A stretch of 64,000 nt of DNA, taken from UBA6144 sp036770305 (GTDB lineage Bacteria; Bdellovibrionota; Bacteriovoracia; Bacteriovoracales; Bacteriovoracaceae). Below the pieces are notes generated by a model. That model had not been told where the DNA came from. It was given only the letters and a program-made list of their open reading frames with translations, and ran no database searches. Positions 37,341 to 45,644 of the stretch are shown here, piece by piece. Each line of letters opens with the position of its first letter. Position 1 is the first letter of the stretch. The stretch spans positions 4,433 through 68,432 of the forward strand of contig DAIPJL010000001.1 of the NCBI GenBank assembly GCA_036770305.1, given 5' to 3'. The translations under genes were made by a program, and so were the position numbers.

Positions 37341-38219
37341 CTACTTCTCGAGGAAGAGCTGGATGCGTTCGTTCACCATCTGCGGGAAGTCCACCTGCGG
37401 GACGTGGGAGCCGTCTTTGATGAGGTAGAGCTCGCTCTTCGGAAGCTTGCTCTTCAGCAGGCGCTGGAGGTGGAAGGGGATCACGCGGTCCTTGTCGCCG
37501 CCGATCACCAGCGCGGGGATCTGCAGCGTCTCGAGCTTCCCGAGGATCTGGTGCGACTCCATCTGCCGGAAGAGCTGGAGGAAGAGGTCGCTGCCGAGCT
37601 GGGCGATGCGGTTCATGTAGACCTCGATGAACTCGCGGCTCACCTGCTTCTTGTTGAAGCCCTGGGAGTGGATGAGCTCGAGGGTGAGCGGGTTCATGGC
37701 CTGCGTGGCCCAGATCGCGTCGAAGATCTGGCGGTAGCGGTTGCGCACTTCCTCGGCCACCGGGATGATGAACTCCATGAGGTTCGTGTCGAACATCACG
37801 CCCTTCACCGGGAGCACGGTGCCGGAGAGCAGCGCCATGGACGCGAGGCGCTCGGGGTAGCGCGCGGCGAACTCGAGGGTGATGTTCACGCCCATGCTGT
37901 GGCCGATGGCGTGGACGGTTTTGACGTTGAGGTGGTCGAGGAGCTCGCGGATGTCTTCGGCGATGCGCGGGAAGGTGATGCGATCGACGCGCTCTTTCCC
38001 GGAGCTCTGGAAGTGGCCCCGGAAGTCGTGGAAGATCACCTGGTAGCCGGCTTCGCGGAACCAGTCGAGCTGGTACTTCCAGTGGAGGTTGCTACAGACC
38101 AGGCCGTAGTTGAAGAGCAGCACCTTGTCGTGCTCCGTTTTGTGGTCGATCGGAAAGCTCGTCGTGTAGAAGAGCTGCTCGCCGTCGGTGGTCTTGAAGT
38201 AGTTCGAGTGCCAGGTCAT
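37341..38219 (-). CDS. Alpha/beta-fold hydrolase
   Basis: A 292-residue serine hydrolase fold. Catalytic features are the nucleophile elbow GHSMG (residues about 105-109), the oxyanion region NYGLVCSN, the acid in GGDKDRVIP and the histidine in KDGSHVPQ. No signal peptide. The substrate cannot be predicted from sequence. It directly follows the FHA-like gene (1 base between genes) and may belong to the recG transcript. It converges on the RelA/SpoT-like gene with 3 bases between stops. Confidence 0.88.
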   Translation of the reverse strand: MTWHSNYFKTTDGEQLFYTTSFPIDHKTEHDKVLLFNYGLVCSNLHWKYQLDWFREAGYQVIFHDFRGHFQSSGKERVDRITFPRIAEDIRELLDHLNVKTVHAIGHSMGVNITLEFAARYPERLASMALLSGTVLPVKGVMFDTNLMEFIIPVAEEVRNRYRQIFDAIWATQAMNPLTLELIHSQGFNKKQVSREFIEVYMNRIAQLGSDLFLQLFRQMESHQILGKLETLQIPALVIGGDKDRVIPFHLQRLLKSKLPKSELYLIKDGSHVPQVDFPQMVNERIQLFLEK

Positions 38220-38220
38220 A

Positions 38221-38628
38221 TCACGCTTTCGTCTTGGGGTTCAGCAGCTGCACGAGGCTGAGGACGGGGGCCTCCTGCGACACGAGGGCCTTGAGCCGCG
38301 CATCGAGGATCTGCTTCTTGCTGCGGACTTCGCTTTCCTGTGCGGCGAGGATCTTGAACTCGACGTCGGCCACTCGGAGAAGGTCGCCGGGGCGCACGCG
38401 GCGAGCCTTCGTCGCGCGCTTCCCGTTCAGCAGCCAGAACTCGAGCTTCGGGTGCGGCTCGACCTGCAGCTGACCCTCGACGATCTCCACGAGGAAGAGG
38501 AAGGAGTGCGCCAGCGAGCGCGGCGCGATGTCACCCTCGGGGTAGCCGAGGTAGACTTGGTTTTTCGGGAAGCGCCAGGTGCCCAGGTACGCGTCGTCGT
38601 CGGCCTTGGTGACGGAGATTTCGATCAT
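38221..38628 (-). CDS. FHA-domain-like small protein
   Basis: A 135-residue protein whose first 100 residues follow the forkhead-associated beta-sandwich pattern: KNQVYLGYPEGDI, SLAHSFLFLVEI (S-x-x-H core), FWLLNGKRA (N-G turn) and RRVRPGDLLRVADVEFKI. The usual GR before the phosphothreonine loop is replaced by GY, so phosphopeptide binding may be altered. A helical tail follows. It lies between recG (2 bases downstream of its stop) and a hydrolase, likely co-transcribed. The FHA assignment is by pattern only. Confidence 0.6.
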   Translation of the reverse strand: MIEISVTKADDDAYLGTWRFPKNQVYLGYPEGDIAPRSLAHSFLFLVEIVEGQLQVEPHPKLEFWLLNGKRATKARRVRPGDLLRVADVEFKILAAQESEVRSKKQILDARLKALVSQEAPVLSLVQLLNPKTKA

Positions 38629-38630
38629 GC

Positions 38631-40742
38631 TCAGATTGTATCTAAAATCTTCTGGTCCCGGGCGAGCTTTAGGAGAATGGGATCAATTTTCTCCGGCTGC
38701 GTGCGCTGGAGTTCCTGAACGTCGCGGTACACTTTTTCCAGAATGTGCGAGTGGCGCTGGAAGTCGGCGACGCGCCGGCGCACGGTGGTGCCCGACTGGT
38801 CGACGCCGAAGAGGTCGCCCTCGCCGCGGTTCTGCAGATCGGCCTCGGCGATGGCGAAGCCGTCGGTGGTCTGCTCGAGGATCGCCAGGCGCTGCAGGCC
38901 CGCCTCGCCGAGCTCGCTGTCGAGGACGAGAAAGCAGAAGCCCGGCTTCTCGCCGCGGCCCACGCGGCCACGCAGCTGGTGCAGAGAACTGAGGCCAAAG
39001 CGCTCGGGGTGGTAGACACACATGAAGGCAGCGTTCGGGACGTTGATGCCGACTTCGATGACGCTCGTGGCGATGAGGATCTTGAGCTCGCCGCGGGTGA
39101 AGGCCTCCACCACCTGTGCCTTGTCGTCGGCCTTCATCTTGCCGTGGAGCGTGGCCATGGGCACGCCGGGGAAGACCTCGCGGTAGTTCTGGAAGGCTTC
39201 GGTGACGTTCTGCAGGTCGAGGGTCTCGGACTCGTCGATGGCCGGGAAGACGAAGTAGCCCTGGTCGCCGAGCGCGAGGCGCTGGCGGATGAAGTCGACG
39301 TACTTGCCGTAGTTCGCCGGGGCCACGATGCGCGTCTTGATGCCCTTGCGGCCCGCGGGGAGGTGCTTGATGGTGCTGAAGTCGAGGTCGCCGTACTGGG
39401 CGAGCGAGAGCGTGCGCGGGATCGGCGTGGCGGACATGATGAGGCAGTGGGTGCCGGCGCCCTTGCCGGTGAGGGCGAGGCGCTGCTCGACGCCGAACTT
39501 GTGCTGCTCGTCGATCACGGCGAGCGTGAGGCGCTGGAAGGCGACGCTCTCCTGGAAGAGCGCGTGGGTGCCGATGACGAAGTTACTGGCGCCGCTCGCG
39601 AGCGCCTTCTGGACGGCGTCTTTCTCTTTCTTCTTCATGCTGCCGAGGAGCAGGCTCGGCGTGAGGAAGGGCAGCTTCCCGAAGAGGCCCGCGAGGGTCT
39701 GCGCGTGCTGCTGGGCGAGCGCTTCGGTGGGGCACATCAGGGCGACCTGCCCCCCTTGCGCGCAGGCGACCAGCGCGACCAGGAAAGCGACGATGGTTTT
39801 TCCGCAGCCGACGTCGCCCTGGAGCATGCGCATCATCGGATGCCCCGAGCCCATGTCGGCGAGGATCTCCTGGATCACCTTCGCCTGATCATCCGTGAGC
39901 GTGAACGGCAGGAGCTTCTCGAGCGCCGTGAGCGTGTCTGGGGCAGCGTGGACCGGTGCTCCGGTCTTCTTTTTGATGAAGCGCCGGCGGGTGGTGATCT
40001 TGAGCTGGTCGACGAAGAACTCCTCGTAGGCGAGGCGCTCGACGGCGCGGGTGCGCAGCTCGGGCGTGAGCTCGCTCGGCGGCAGCTGCGCGTGCAGCAC
40101 CTGGAAGGCGCGGCCGAGGGAGAGGTCCGTCAGGGCGTCGGTCGGGTAGCTCGGGTGGATGTCGGTCCAGACCTCGCGCGGCAACTGAGCGATGAGCTTG
40201 GCGGTGAAGCTCCCCGGGACCTTGCTGATGGTGGGGTACTCGATGAGCCAGTCCCCGAGAGTGCTGGGCCAGCTGGCGTCGAGGAGTGGGATGACCTTCG
40301 GGTTGATGATCTGCAGCTGCGCGCGCCACTCCTGTAGCTGGCCCAGGAACCACACCTGCTCGAGGCCTTCGAGTTGCTTTTTCTGCTGCGGGTAGATGTT
40401 AAAGAAGCGCAGCGAGAGGGTTCCGTCGCCGGAGAGCTCTTTGACGACGAGGTGGCCCGTGTACAGGAGGAGGCGCCCCTTCGTGCGGCGGCCAAAAGCC
40501 GGACGCAGTTCGCAGTGGATCACGCGGCCCTGGCCCAGGAACATCTCGCCCTCGCGGGCCTCGCGGAAGGGCCGCAGCCGCGGCGTCGGGATCGCTCGCA
40601 GCGGGAGTGCCCAGAGGAGGTCCTGCACGGTGCGCACGCCCGCGTCCATCAGCGCCGCTACGTGCGCCGACGGCGCCTTGCTGCGCGAGAGCGCGCTGAG
40701 GGGAGCGTCGAGGCTAACGGTACTCGACGGACTGGACCTCAT
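38631..40742 (-). CDS. recG: ATP-dependent DNA helicase RecG
   Basis: RecG remodels stalled forks and branched DNA. About 703 residues: N-terminal wedge/OB domain (LGQGRVIHCELRP, VWFLGQL), then SF2 helicase motifs GDVGCGKTIVAF (Walker A, near residue 309), DEQHKFGVEQR (near 409), SATPIPRTLSLAQYGDLD, VIEVGINVPNA and HQLRGRVGRGEKPGFCF. ATG 40742 with AAGGGTG upstream is chosen; a GTG at 40754 is possible. Its start lies inside the 3' end of greA, giving a 29-base overlap, so the two genes are coupled. Confidence 0.95.
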   Translation of the reverse strand: MRSSPSSTVSLDAPLSALSRSKAPSAHVAALMDAGVRTVQDLLWALPLRAIPTPRLRPFREAREGEMFLGQGRVIHCELRPAFGRRTKGRLLLYTGHLVVKELSGDGTLSLRFFNIYPQQKKQLEGLEQVWFLGQLQEWRAQLQIINPKVIPLLDASWPSTLGDWLIEYPTISKVPGSFTAKLIAQLPREVWTDIHPSYPTDALTDLSLGRAFQVLHAQLPPSELTPELRTRAVERLAYEEFFVDQLKITTRRRFIKKKTGAPVHAAPDTLTALEKLLPFTLTDDQAKVIQEILADMGSGHPMMRMLQGDVGCGKTIVAFLVALVACAQGGQVALMCPTEALAQQHAQTLAGLFGKLPFLTPSLLLGSMKKKEKDAVQKALASGASNFVIGTHALFQESVAFQRLTLAVIDEQHKFGVEQRLALTGKGAGTHCLIMSATPIPRTLSLAQYGDLDFSTIKHLPAGRKGIKTRIVAPANYGKYVDFIRQRLALGDQGYFVFPAIDESETLDLQNVTEAFQNYREVFPGVPMATLHGKMKADDKAQVVEAFTRGELKILIATSVIEVGINVPNAAFMCVYHPERFGLSSLHQLRGRVGRGEKPGFCFLVLDSELGEAGLQRLAILEQTTDGFAIAEADLQNRGEGDLFGVDQSGTTVRRRVADFQRHSHILEKVYRDVQELQRTQPEKIDPILLKLARDQKILDTI

Positions 40743-41184
40743 AGGCCACGTCACCCTTCGGTGCCTTCACGATGACTTCGTCGCCGGCCTCGCGACCGAT
40801 GAGTGCTTTACCGAGCGGCGAGCTGTAGGAAATCTTCGCCGGGTCCGTCATGGCCTCGTCTTCGCCGACAATCTGGAAGCGCTGTTCGTTTCCGTTGCCG
40901 TCGACGATGCGCACGGTGGCGCCGAAGACGATGCGATCTCCGGACAGACCCTTAACCTCCACCACCCGGGCGCGCGCGAGCTTCGCCTGCAGCTCCTGGA
41001 TGCGGCCTTCGATGTGCGACTGCTTTTCCTTCGCCGCTGCGTACTCAGCGTTCTCCTTGAGGTCACCGAGCGCGCGCGCTTCGGCGATGGCTTCTTTCAC
41101 GCCTTCGCGCTCCACCTTGATGAGGTGGTCGAGCTCGGCCTCCAAGAGTTTCTTGCCGGTCGGGGTCATCGGGAATTCGTTCAT
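40714..41184 (-). CDS. greA: Transcript cleavage factor GreA
   Basis: GreA rescues backtracked RNA polymerase by stimulating transcript cleavage. The 156-residue product shows an N-terminal coiled coil with the acidic tip ALGDLKENAEYAAAKEKQ, where Asp and Glu act in the polymerase secondary channel, and the C-terminal FKBP-like domain (ISYSSPLGKALIGREAGDEVIVKAPKG). It overlaps recG. The zinc-ribbon gene is upstream on the same strand. Confidence 0.96.
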   Translation of the reverse strand: MNEFPMTPTGKKLLEAELDHLIKVEREGVKEAIAEARALGDLKENAEYAAAKEKQSHIEGRIQELQAKLARARVVEVKGLSGDRIVFGATVRIVDGNGNEQRFQIVGEDEAMTDPAKISYSSPLGKALIGREAGDEVIVKAPKGDVAYEVQSVEYR

Positions 41185-41207
41185 AGCAGTCTCATCCTCG
41201 CTCGAAT

Positions 41208-41495
41208 TTATTTCTTAAAGAGGGCCCGCGCTTTCTCGAGCATGTCCTCGCGCGTGCTGCCGCTGCCGGCGCTCCGGGGCCCAAACTTGTACCACTCGCA
41301 GAAGTTGGCCTTGTCCTTCTCCACCACGCGCTCGGCGCTCGGCTCGTGGCACTCGTTGTACGCCGCCTTGTCGTAGTGCTTGCACGCGACACAGCTCCGG
41401 AGCGCCCCCCCGCAGTGCGAGCAGTGATCGCTTCTCCCCGGCGGCATGGCCTCCAAGTAGGGCACTGTCTTACCACAATGTGGGCACGTTCCCAT
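41208..41495 (-). CDS. Cys-rich zinc-ribbon protein
   Basis: A 95-residue protein starting MGTCPHCGKTVPYLEAMPPG with CXXC pairs at 4/7 and 25/28, then SCVACKHYDKAAYNEC and a further Cys (CEWYKFG). Such double zinc ribbons bind nucleic acid or proteins. ATG 41495 follows AAGGAG at good spacing; an upstream reading to 41525 is not needed. It is 1 base from the stop of the upstream gene and 23 bases before greA, so it probably shares that transcript. A similar C-terminal CxWYKFG ending is known in small uncharacterised proteins. Confidence 0.75.
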   Translation of the reverse strand: MGTCPHCGKTVPYLEAMPPGRSDHCSHCGGALRSCVACKHYDKAAYNECHEPSAERVVEKDKANFCEWYKFGPRSAGSGSTREDMLEKARALFKK

Positions 41496-41496
41496 A

Positions 41497-42033
41497 CTAA
41501 AACTCCTTCTGCGCCCCCAGCCCAAAGCCGGAGCCCTGCTTGCTCGGATCTGCGCTGAAATAAATCCGCGGAGTGTTTCGTTTGTTGTGCTCGTCGATGG
41601 CCCGCTGCAGCAGCCATTCGTTGGTGTGCTGGTTGGTGCGTGAAATCAGATAGCTGATGGCGATCATGGTGGCGCCTCCGATCACGAGAGTGTTCCGCCC
41701 GGTGATGGACTCATTCCTTCCCTCACTCGGCCGCAGGACTCCCGCCAGCATCGTCGCCGTGCCAAGCGTGCTGAGCGCCGCGCTTTGCCAGCGAGGGCGG
41801 TTGTTGCCCTGGTACTCGTCCAGTAGTTTTTTCGCCTCGGGGTCGCGTTGCAGATAATAGCGCAGGCCTTCGCCGCGGTTACTTGAGCTCGTGTCCACGA
41901 GCACCTCTTGGTAATTGATCACCGCAACGCGACTGCACGAGTCCGCTCCTAGAGCGGAAAGTGGGCCTGCGGTGCAGGTCAAAAAAAAGAGCGCGGTCAA
42001 AGACCAGCGCTGGAGGTGGGCAAGGTTGTTCAC
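41497..42033 (-). CDS. Exported protein of unknown function
   Basis: A 178-residue protein with a signal peptide (hydrophobic core LTALFFLTCTAGPLSALGA) and two further hydrophobic stretches (STLGTATMLAGVL; TLVIGGATMIAISYLI) that could be a membrane hairpin. No family is recognised. The start is GTG 42033. It is upstream of and nearly abuts the zinc-ribbon gene. The 50 bases to the divergent kinase-like gene hold the likely promoters of both, with no clear hexamers. Confidence 0.65.
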   Translation of the reverse strand: MNNLAHLQRWSLTALFFLTCTAGPLSALGADSCSRVAVINYQEVLVDTSSSNRGEGLRYYLQRDPEAKKLLDEYQGNNRPRWQSAALSTLGTATMLAGVLRPSEGRNESITGRNTLVIGGATMIAISYLISRTNQHTNEWLLQRAIDEHNKRNTPRIYFSADPSKQGSGFGLGAQKEF

Positions 42034-42084
42034 TCTATAAGCTTACCGCGCCCCGACGTATCATGGAAGTAGAAGGACAGCTCC

Positions 42085-43794
42085 ATGGACCTCATCCGGA
42101 CCGGCATCGGTCTTAGTAAAACCATCAAGAACGCCGCGCGGCTGCGCGAGATCTTGACCGTTTTCAGCAGGAATGGGTTCCGCTCCTACATCGTCAGCTC
42201 CGGGATGGGAGAAGAGTACGCCAGCGAGGGCGTGACCCAGGAGCCGGACGTCACGGAGGAAGCGCTCCACAGTGAAGAGGGCTGGGCCCTCGTCGGCCTG
42301 CGCCTGCGCAAGAGCTTCGAAGAACTCGGTCCGAGCTTCGTGAAACTCGGCCAGCTCCTCGCGACCCGCGAGGACATCCTCGATCCCGCGCTCATCCGCG
42401 AGCTGAAGAAGCTACAGAACCAGGTCAAGCCGATCAGCTTCGCCGAGGCACGCGAAGCCATCGAAACCCACCTCGGCGCTCCACTGCACACGGTGTTCCG
42501 CGAGATCCGCGAGCGCCCCATCGGAACCGCGTCGATCGGCGTCGTCTACCGCGGGACCCTGCTCTCCGGCGAAGAGGTCGTCATCAAGGTGCGCCGGCCC
42601 GGCATAGAAAAAACGCTGCAGACCGACTTCGAGATCGTGCGCTTTATCGTGGCGCAGGTCGAGAAGGTGTCCGAGGCGCTCCGCTACCTCGGCCTCTCCC
42701 GAGTGCTGGAGGACTTCTTCCGCGCCACGCAGAGCGAGCTGAACTTCCTCACCGAGGCACAGAACTGCGAGCGCCTGCGCACCAACCTCGCGAAGATCGA
42801 CACCGCCGGAGACTTCGTGCTCCCGCAGGTCTACCGCCAGTACTGCGGGGCGAGCGTCCTCGTGATGGAGTTCCTCGACGGGAAACCCTTCAACCGCTAC
42901 CGCTCGCTCGACGAGCTTGGTCCGGCGCTGATCGCGCGCCTCGAGAAGAGCGTGGACCTCTTCGCGCACACGCTCCTCGCCGACGGCTTCTTCCACGCCG
43001 ACCTCCACGGCGGCAACTTCTTTATTCTCAAAGACGGCCGCATCGGCCTCATTGACTTCGGCCTCATGGGAACGCTCTCGAAGAAGAACCGCGCGAACCT
43101 CATCGCCGTGCTCTACGCACTCGTGACCCACAACTACGACAACCTCGTCTACGAGTTCCTCGAGGTCGCCGACTACGACCGCGTCCCCGATCACGAAGAA
43201 CTGATTCGTGACATCCGTGACTCCCTCGGACCTTTCGTAGGTCTTTCGGTGCAAGAAACCAATGTCACAGACTTGGTGAGGGCCATCATCAGTACCCTCG
43301 CGAAGCACCGACTCTATCTGCCACGGGAATGGTTCATCATCTTCCGCGCCTTGATGACCCTTGACGGCGTCGGGAAATCGGTCGGGCTCGATCTCAACAT
43401 CTTTAAGATCCTCGAGAAAGACATCCCGAAGCTACTGGGCGAGGTACTCACTAAGGAAAACGCCCAAGAAGAGGCGATGTGGATCGGTAAGGACTTACTC
43501 ACTTCGCTGCGAATCGTTCCGAAGCATTTGAAATGGTTCCTGCGCGAACATGCTAAGCGCGGCTATGCCTTCGAGCTTCGCGTTCAAGATGCCGCCGCGC
43601 ACGTGAAGACGGTGGCGCGTTCGGTCTACTTCCTCGGCTATATTCTTCTCTCAAGCATTTTCATCCTCGTGGGTGCGTTGCCATTTATCGGCCGCTCGCC
43701 GGAGAGTTTTGGCCAGGTCCCCACCATGAGCTGGGTCTTCTGGGCGATCGCCGCGCTCGTGCTCGTGCGCGCCACGATCCTAAAGAAGTACTAA
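42085..43794 (+). CDS. ABC1/UbiB-family atypical kinase
   Basis: A 569-residue member of the ABC1/ADCK/UbiB family, which supports quinone and lipid handling at the membrane. It shows the family-specific KxGQ motif in FVKLGQLLATR, the nucleotide lysine in VVIKVRRPG, HADLHGGNFF (catalytic Asp, near residue 304) and DFGLMG (near 325). Two membrane segments end the protein (YILLSSIFILVGALPFI and MSWVFWAIAALVLVR). The Ala-rich loop of the family is partly changed to PIGTASIG. AGAAGGA precedes ATG 42085. A stretch in the 3' third has lower GC. Confidence 0.9.
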   Translation: MDLIRTGIGLSKTIKNAARLREILTVFSRNGFRSYIVSSGMGEEYASEGVTQEPDVTEEALHSEEGWALVGLRLRKSFEELGPSFVKLGQLLATREDILDPALIRELKKLQNQVKPISFAEAREAIETHLGAPLHTVFREIRERPIGTASIGVVYRGTLLSGEEVVIKVRRPGIEKTLQTDFEIVRFIVAQVEKVSEALRYLGLSRVLEDFFRATQSELNFLTEAQNCERLRTNLAKIDTAGDFVLPQVYRQYCGASVLVMEFLDGKPFNRYRSLDELGPALIARLEKSVDLFAHTLLADGFFHADLHGGNFFILKDGRIGLIDFGLMGTLSKKNRANLIAVLYALVTHNYDNLVYEFLEVADYDRVPDHEELIRDIRDSLGPFVGLSVQETNVTDLVRAIISTLAKHRLYLPREWFIIFRALMTLDGVGKSVGLDLNIFKILEKDIPKLLGEVLTKENAQEEAMWIGKDLLTSLRIVPKHLKWFLREHAKRGYAFELRVQDAAAHVKTVARSVYFLGYILLSSIFILVGALPFIGRSPESFGQVPTMSWVFWAIAALVLVRATILKKY

Positions 43795-43905
43795 GAGCAA
43801 TACCAAGGTTCCAGCACACCTTTACGTAAGCGATGCAGCAAGGCTTTACTTCATCCGACGATTTCGGCACGCTTTTGAGTGACACTTCCATCCAAAGGAT
43901 CACCC

Positions 43906-44283
43906 ATGCGTAACATTCTCATCGCTCTTATCCTTATGACCGCAGCCCTCCCTGCCTTTGCACGCGCCCGACTTTGCCCGGCCGGAAGCGAGGTGCTCGT
44001 CAGCTGCACCGCCACTGCGACTCTGCCCTTGGTACCCTTCGTCGCCGTCTGCGCCATCGACGAAGATGCCTTCATCGTGCTCGATCCGGGTGCCGGCCGC
44101 CAGCCGATGAGCTACCAAGCCGCCGCCCGTGCCTATGAGACCATGACCACTTGGTACGCCAAGGCCGGTGCCGCTGCTGATAATCTTAAACTTGAAATTG
44201 ATCACGAAGCACGTGGGCGCAGCAACGCCGTACTGAGCTTTGACTCGGTTTTTGGTGGTGTCAGCCGATTCCTCTGTCGCTAA
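43906..44283 (+). CDS. Small secreted protein, unknown function
   Basis: A 125-residue exported protein with a clear signal peptide (MRNILIALILMTAALPAFA), cysteines in the mature part (CPAGSE, SCTATATLP, VAVCAIDED and a C-terminal FLCR) suggesting disulfides. ATG 43906 is preceded by AAAGGA. It is the last gene with host-like composition before the low-GC block; the next gene starts 10 bases after its stop. No homologue recognised. Confidence 0.75.
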   Translation: MRNILIALILMTAALPAFARARLCPAGSEVLVSCTATATLPLVPFVAVCAIDEDAFIVLDPGAGRQPMSYQAAARAYETMTTWYAKAGAAADNLKLEIDHEARGRSNAVLSFDSVFGGVSRFLCR

Positions 44284-44293
44284 TATCCCCGCA

Positions 44294-45637
44294 ATGAAGC
44301 GAGTTCTAATTATTGGTGCAGGACCAGCGGGCTTGAGTTGTGCATACAAACTCAGGAATTCGCCCTTCGAGGTGACGATTGTCGATGCCGAATCAACAGT
44401 CGGAGGCCTTTCGAAGACAATTTTCTATAAAGGATACCGCTTCGACATCGGGGGGCACCGCTTCCACACCCGAGAGAAAGAAGTTTCAGATTTCTGGGCT
44501 GAGGTTTTCGGGGGACGCTTTCTTCGCCGTCAACGAAAATCTCGGATCGTCTTCAATGATAAAATGCTGGATTATCCGTTGAAGCTGCAAAGTCTCGTAC
44601 GGAGTTTGAGTCCTTGGATGCTGCTGCGAATTTTTCTTTCCTACGCTCATGCAGTCCTGTTCAATCGGAAATCCGTGGGCTCGTTCCAAGACTGGGTTGT
44701 GAGTAGGTTCGGTCGCAAGCTCTTCGACTTATTCTTTCGAGATTATACGGAAAAAGTATGGGGAATTCCGTGTGAGAGATTATCCGCAAGCTGGGCAGAT
44801 GAAAGGATACAGAATCTTTCGGTGTGGAAGGCGGTTTGCTCGGTATTCATGCGGATGAAAAACGTTAGAACTCTCGTCGACGAGTTCGATTACCCTCCCC
44901 TCGGCCCCGGTCAGTTTTGGGATGAGGTGCATGGGAGAATTCAGGATGCAGGCTGCCGACTCCTTCTTGGGTGCGCCGTAGTGGGTATCGAAAAAACGAG
45001 TGAGGAAGCATGGGCTTGCCGATTTTCGGATGGCACCACCTCAAAGTTTAGCGCGGTGGTCAGTACGATGCCTCTCGAACGCTTCGTTGAGATTCTGAAG
45101 CCTACCGTTTCATCGGAGGCTCTGTTCGCCGCACGCAGTCTTCGGCACCGATCTTTCGTGATGGTCACACTGCTCTACCGGGATACGCCAAACCCTTTTC
45201 CTGACAATTGGATTTACGTGCAGAGTCCGAAGTACAAGCTTGGCCGCATACAGAATTTCAGAAACTGGTCACCACTTATGACACCGGGAGAGCAGGACCT
45301 TTCTCTTGGCCTTGAATACTTTTGTGACTTTGGTGATCAATTTTGGTCACTAGGAGATGAAGAACTCGCGGAGCTCGCGAAGAGCGAACTTCACAGTCTG
45401 GGATTGGCACCTGTTTGCTCACCTCACGATTATCATGTCGTGAGATCGCGCTACGCGTACCCAGTGTACGAGTGCGGCTACGAGAAACGACTGGGATTGA
45501 TTCTAAGTGAACTTCGCAGTCACGACCGACTCTACTTTGCCGGACGGGGAGGCCTCTACCAGTATAATAACCAGGACCACGCGATCCTTGCTGGTTTTCA
45601 AGCCGCTCGTCAGCTCATCAGCGAAACTGGAGGATAG
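44294..45637 (+). CDS. FAD-dependent oxidoreductase, protoporphyrinogen oxidase/UGM-like
   Basis: A 448-residue flavoprotein. The FAD Rossmann motif is KRVLIIGAGPAGLSCAYKL with GAGPAG at residues 8-13 and an acidic residue at the end of strand two, then TVGGLSKTIFYKGYRFDIGGHRFHT. This pattern, and the C-terminal GRGGLYQYNNQDHAILAG, is typical of NAD/FAD enzymes that sit beside glycosyltransferases and resemble UDP-galactopyranose mutase and amine oxidases. The substrate is unknown. ATG 44294 is used; a longer reading overlaps the upstream gene. It converges on the GT2/GT-C gene with 7 bases between stops. Composition marks the left edge of the block. Confidence 0.82.
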   Translation: MKRVLIIGAGPAGLSCAYKLRNSPFEVTIVDAESTVGGLSKTIFYKGYRFDIGGHRFHTREKEVSDFWAEVFGGRFLRRQRKSRIVFNDKMLDYPLKLQSLVRSLSPWMLLRIFLSYAHAVLFNRKSVGSFQDWVVSRFGRKLFDLFFRDYTEKVWGIPCERLSASWADERIQNLSVWKAVCSVFMRMKNVRTLVDEFDYPPLGPGQFWDEVHGRIQDAGCRLLLGCAVVGIEKTSEEAWACRFSDGTTSKFSAVVSTMPLERFVEILKPTVSSEALFAARSLRHRSFVMVTLLYRDTPNPFPDNWIYVQSPKYKLGRIQNFRNWSPLMTPGEQDLSLGLEYFCDFGDQFWSLGDEELAELAKSELHSLGLAPVCSPHDYHVVRSRYAYPVYECGYEKRLGLILSELRSHDRLYFAGRGGLYQYNNQDHAILAGFQAARQLISETGG

Positions 45638-45644
45638 GCCATAC

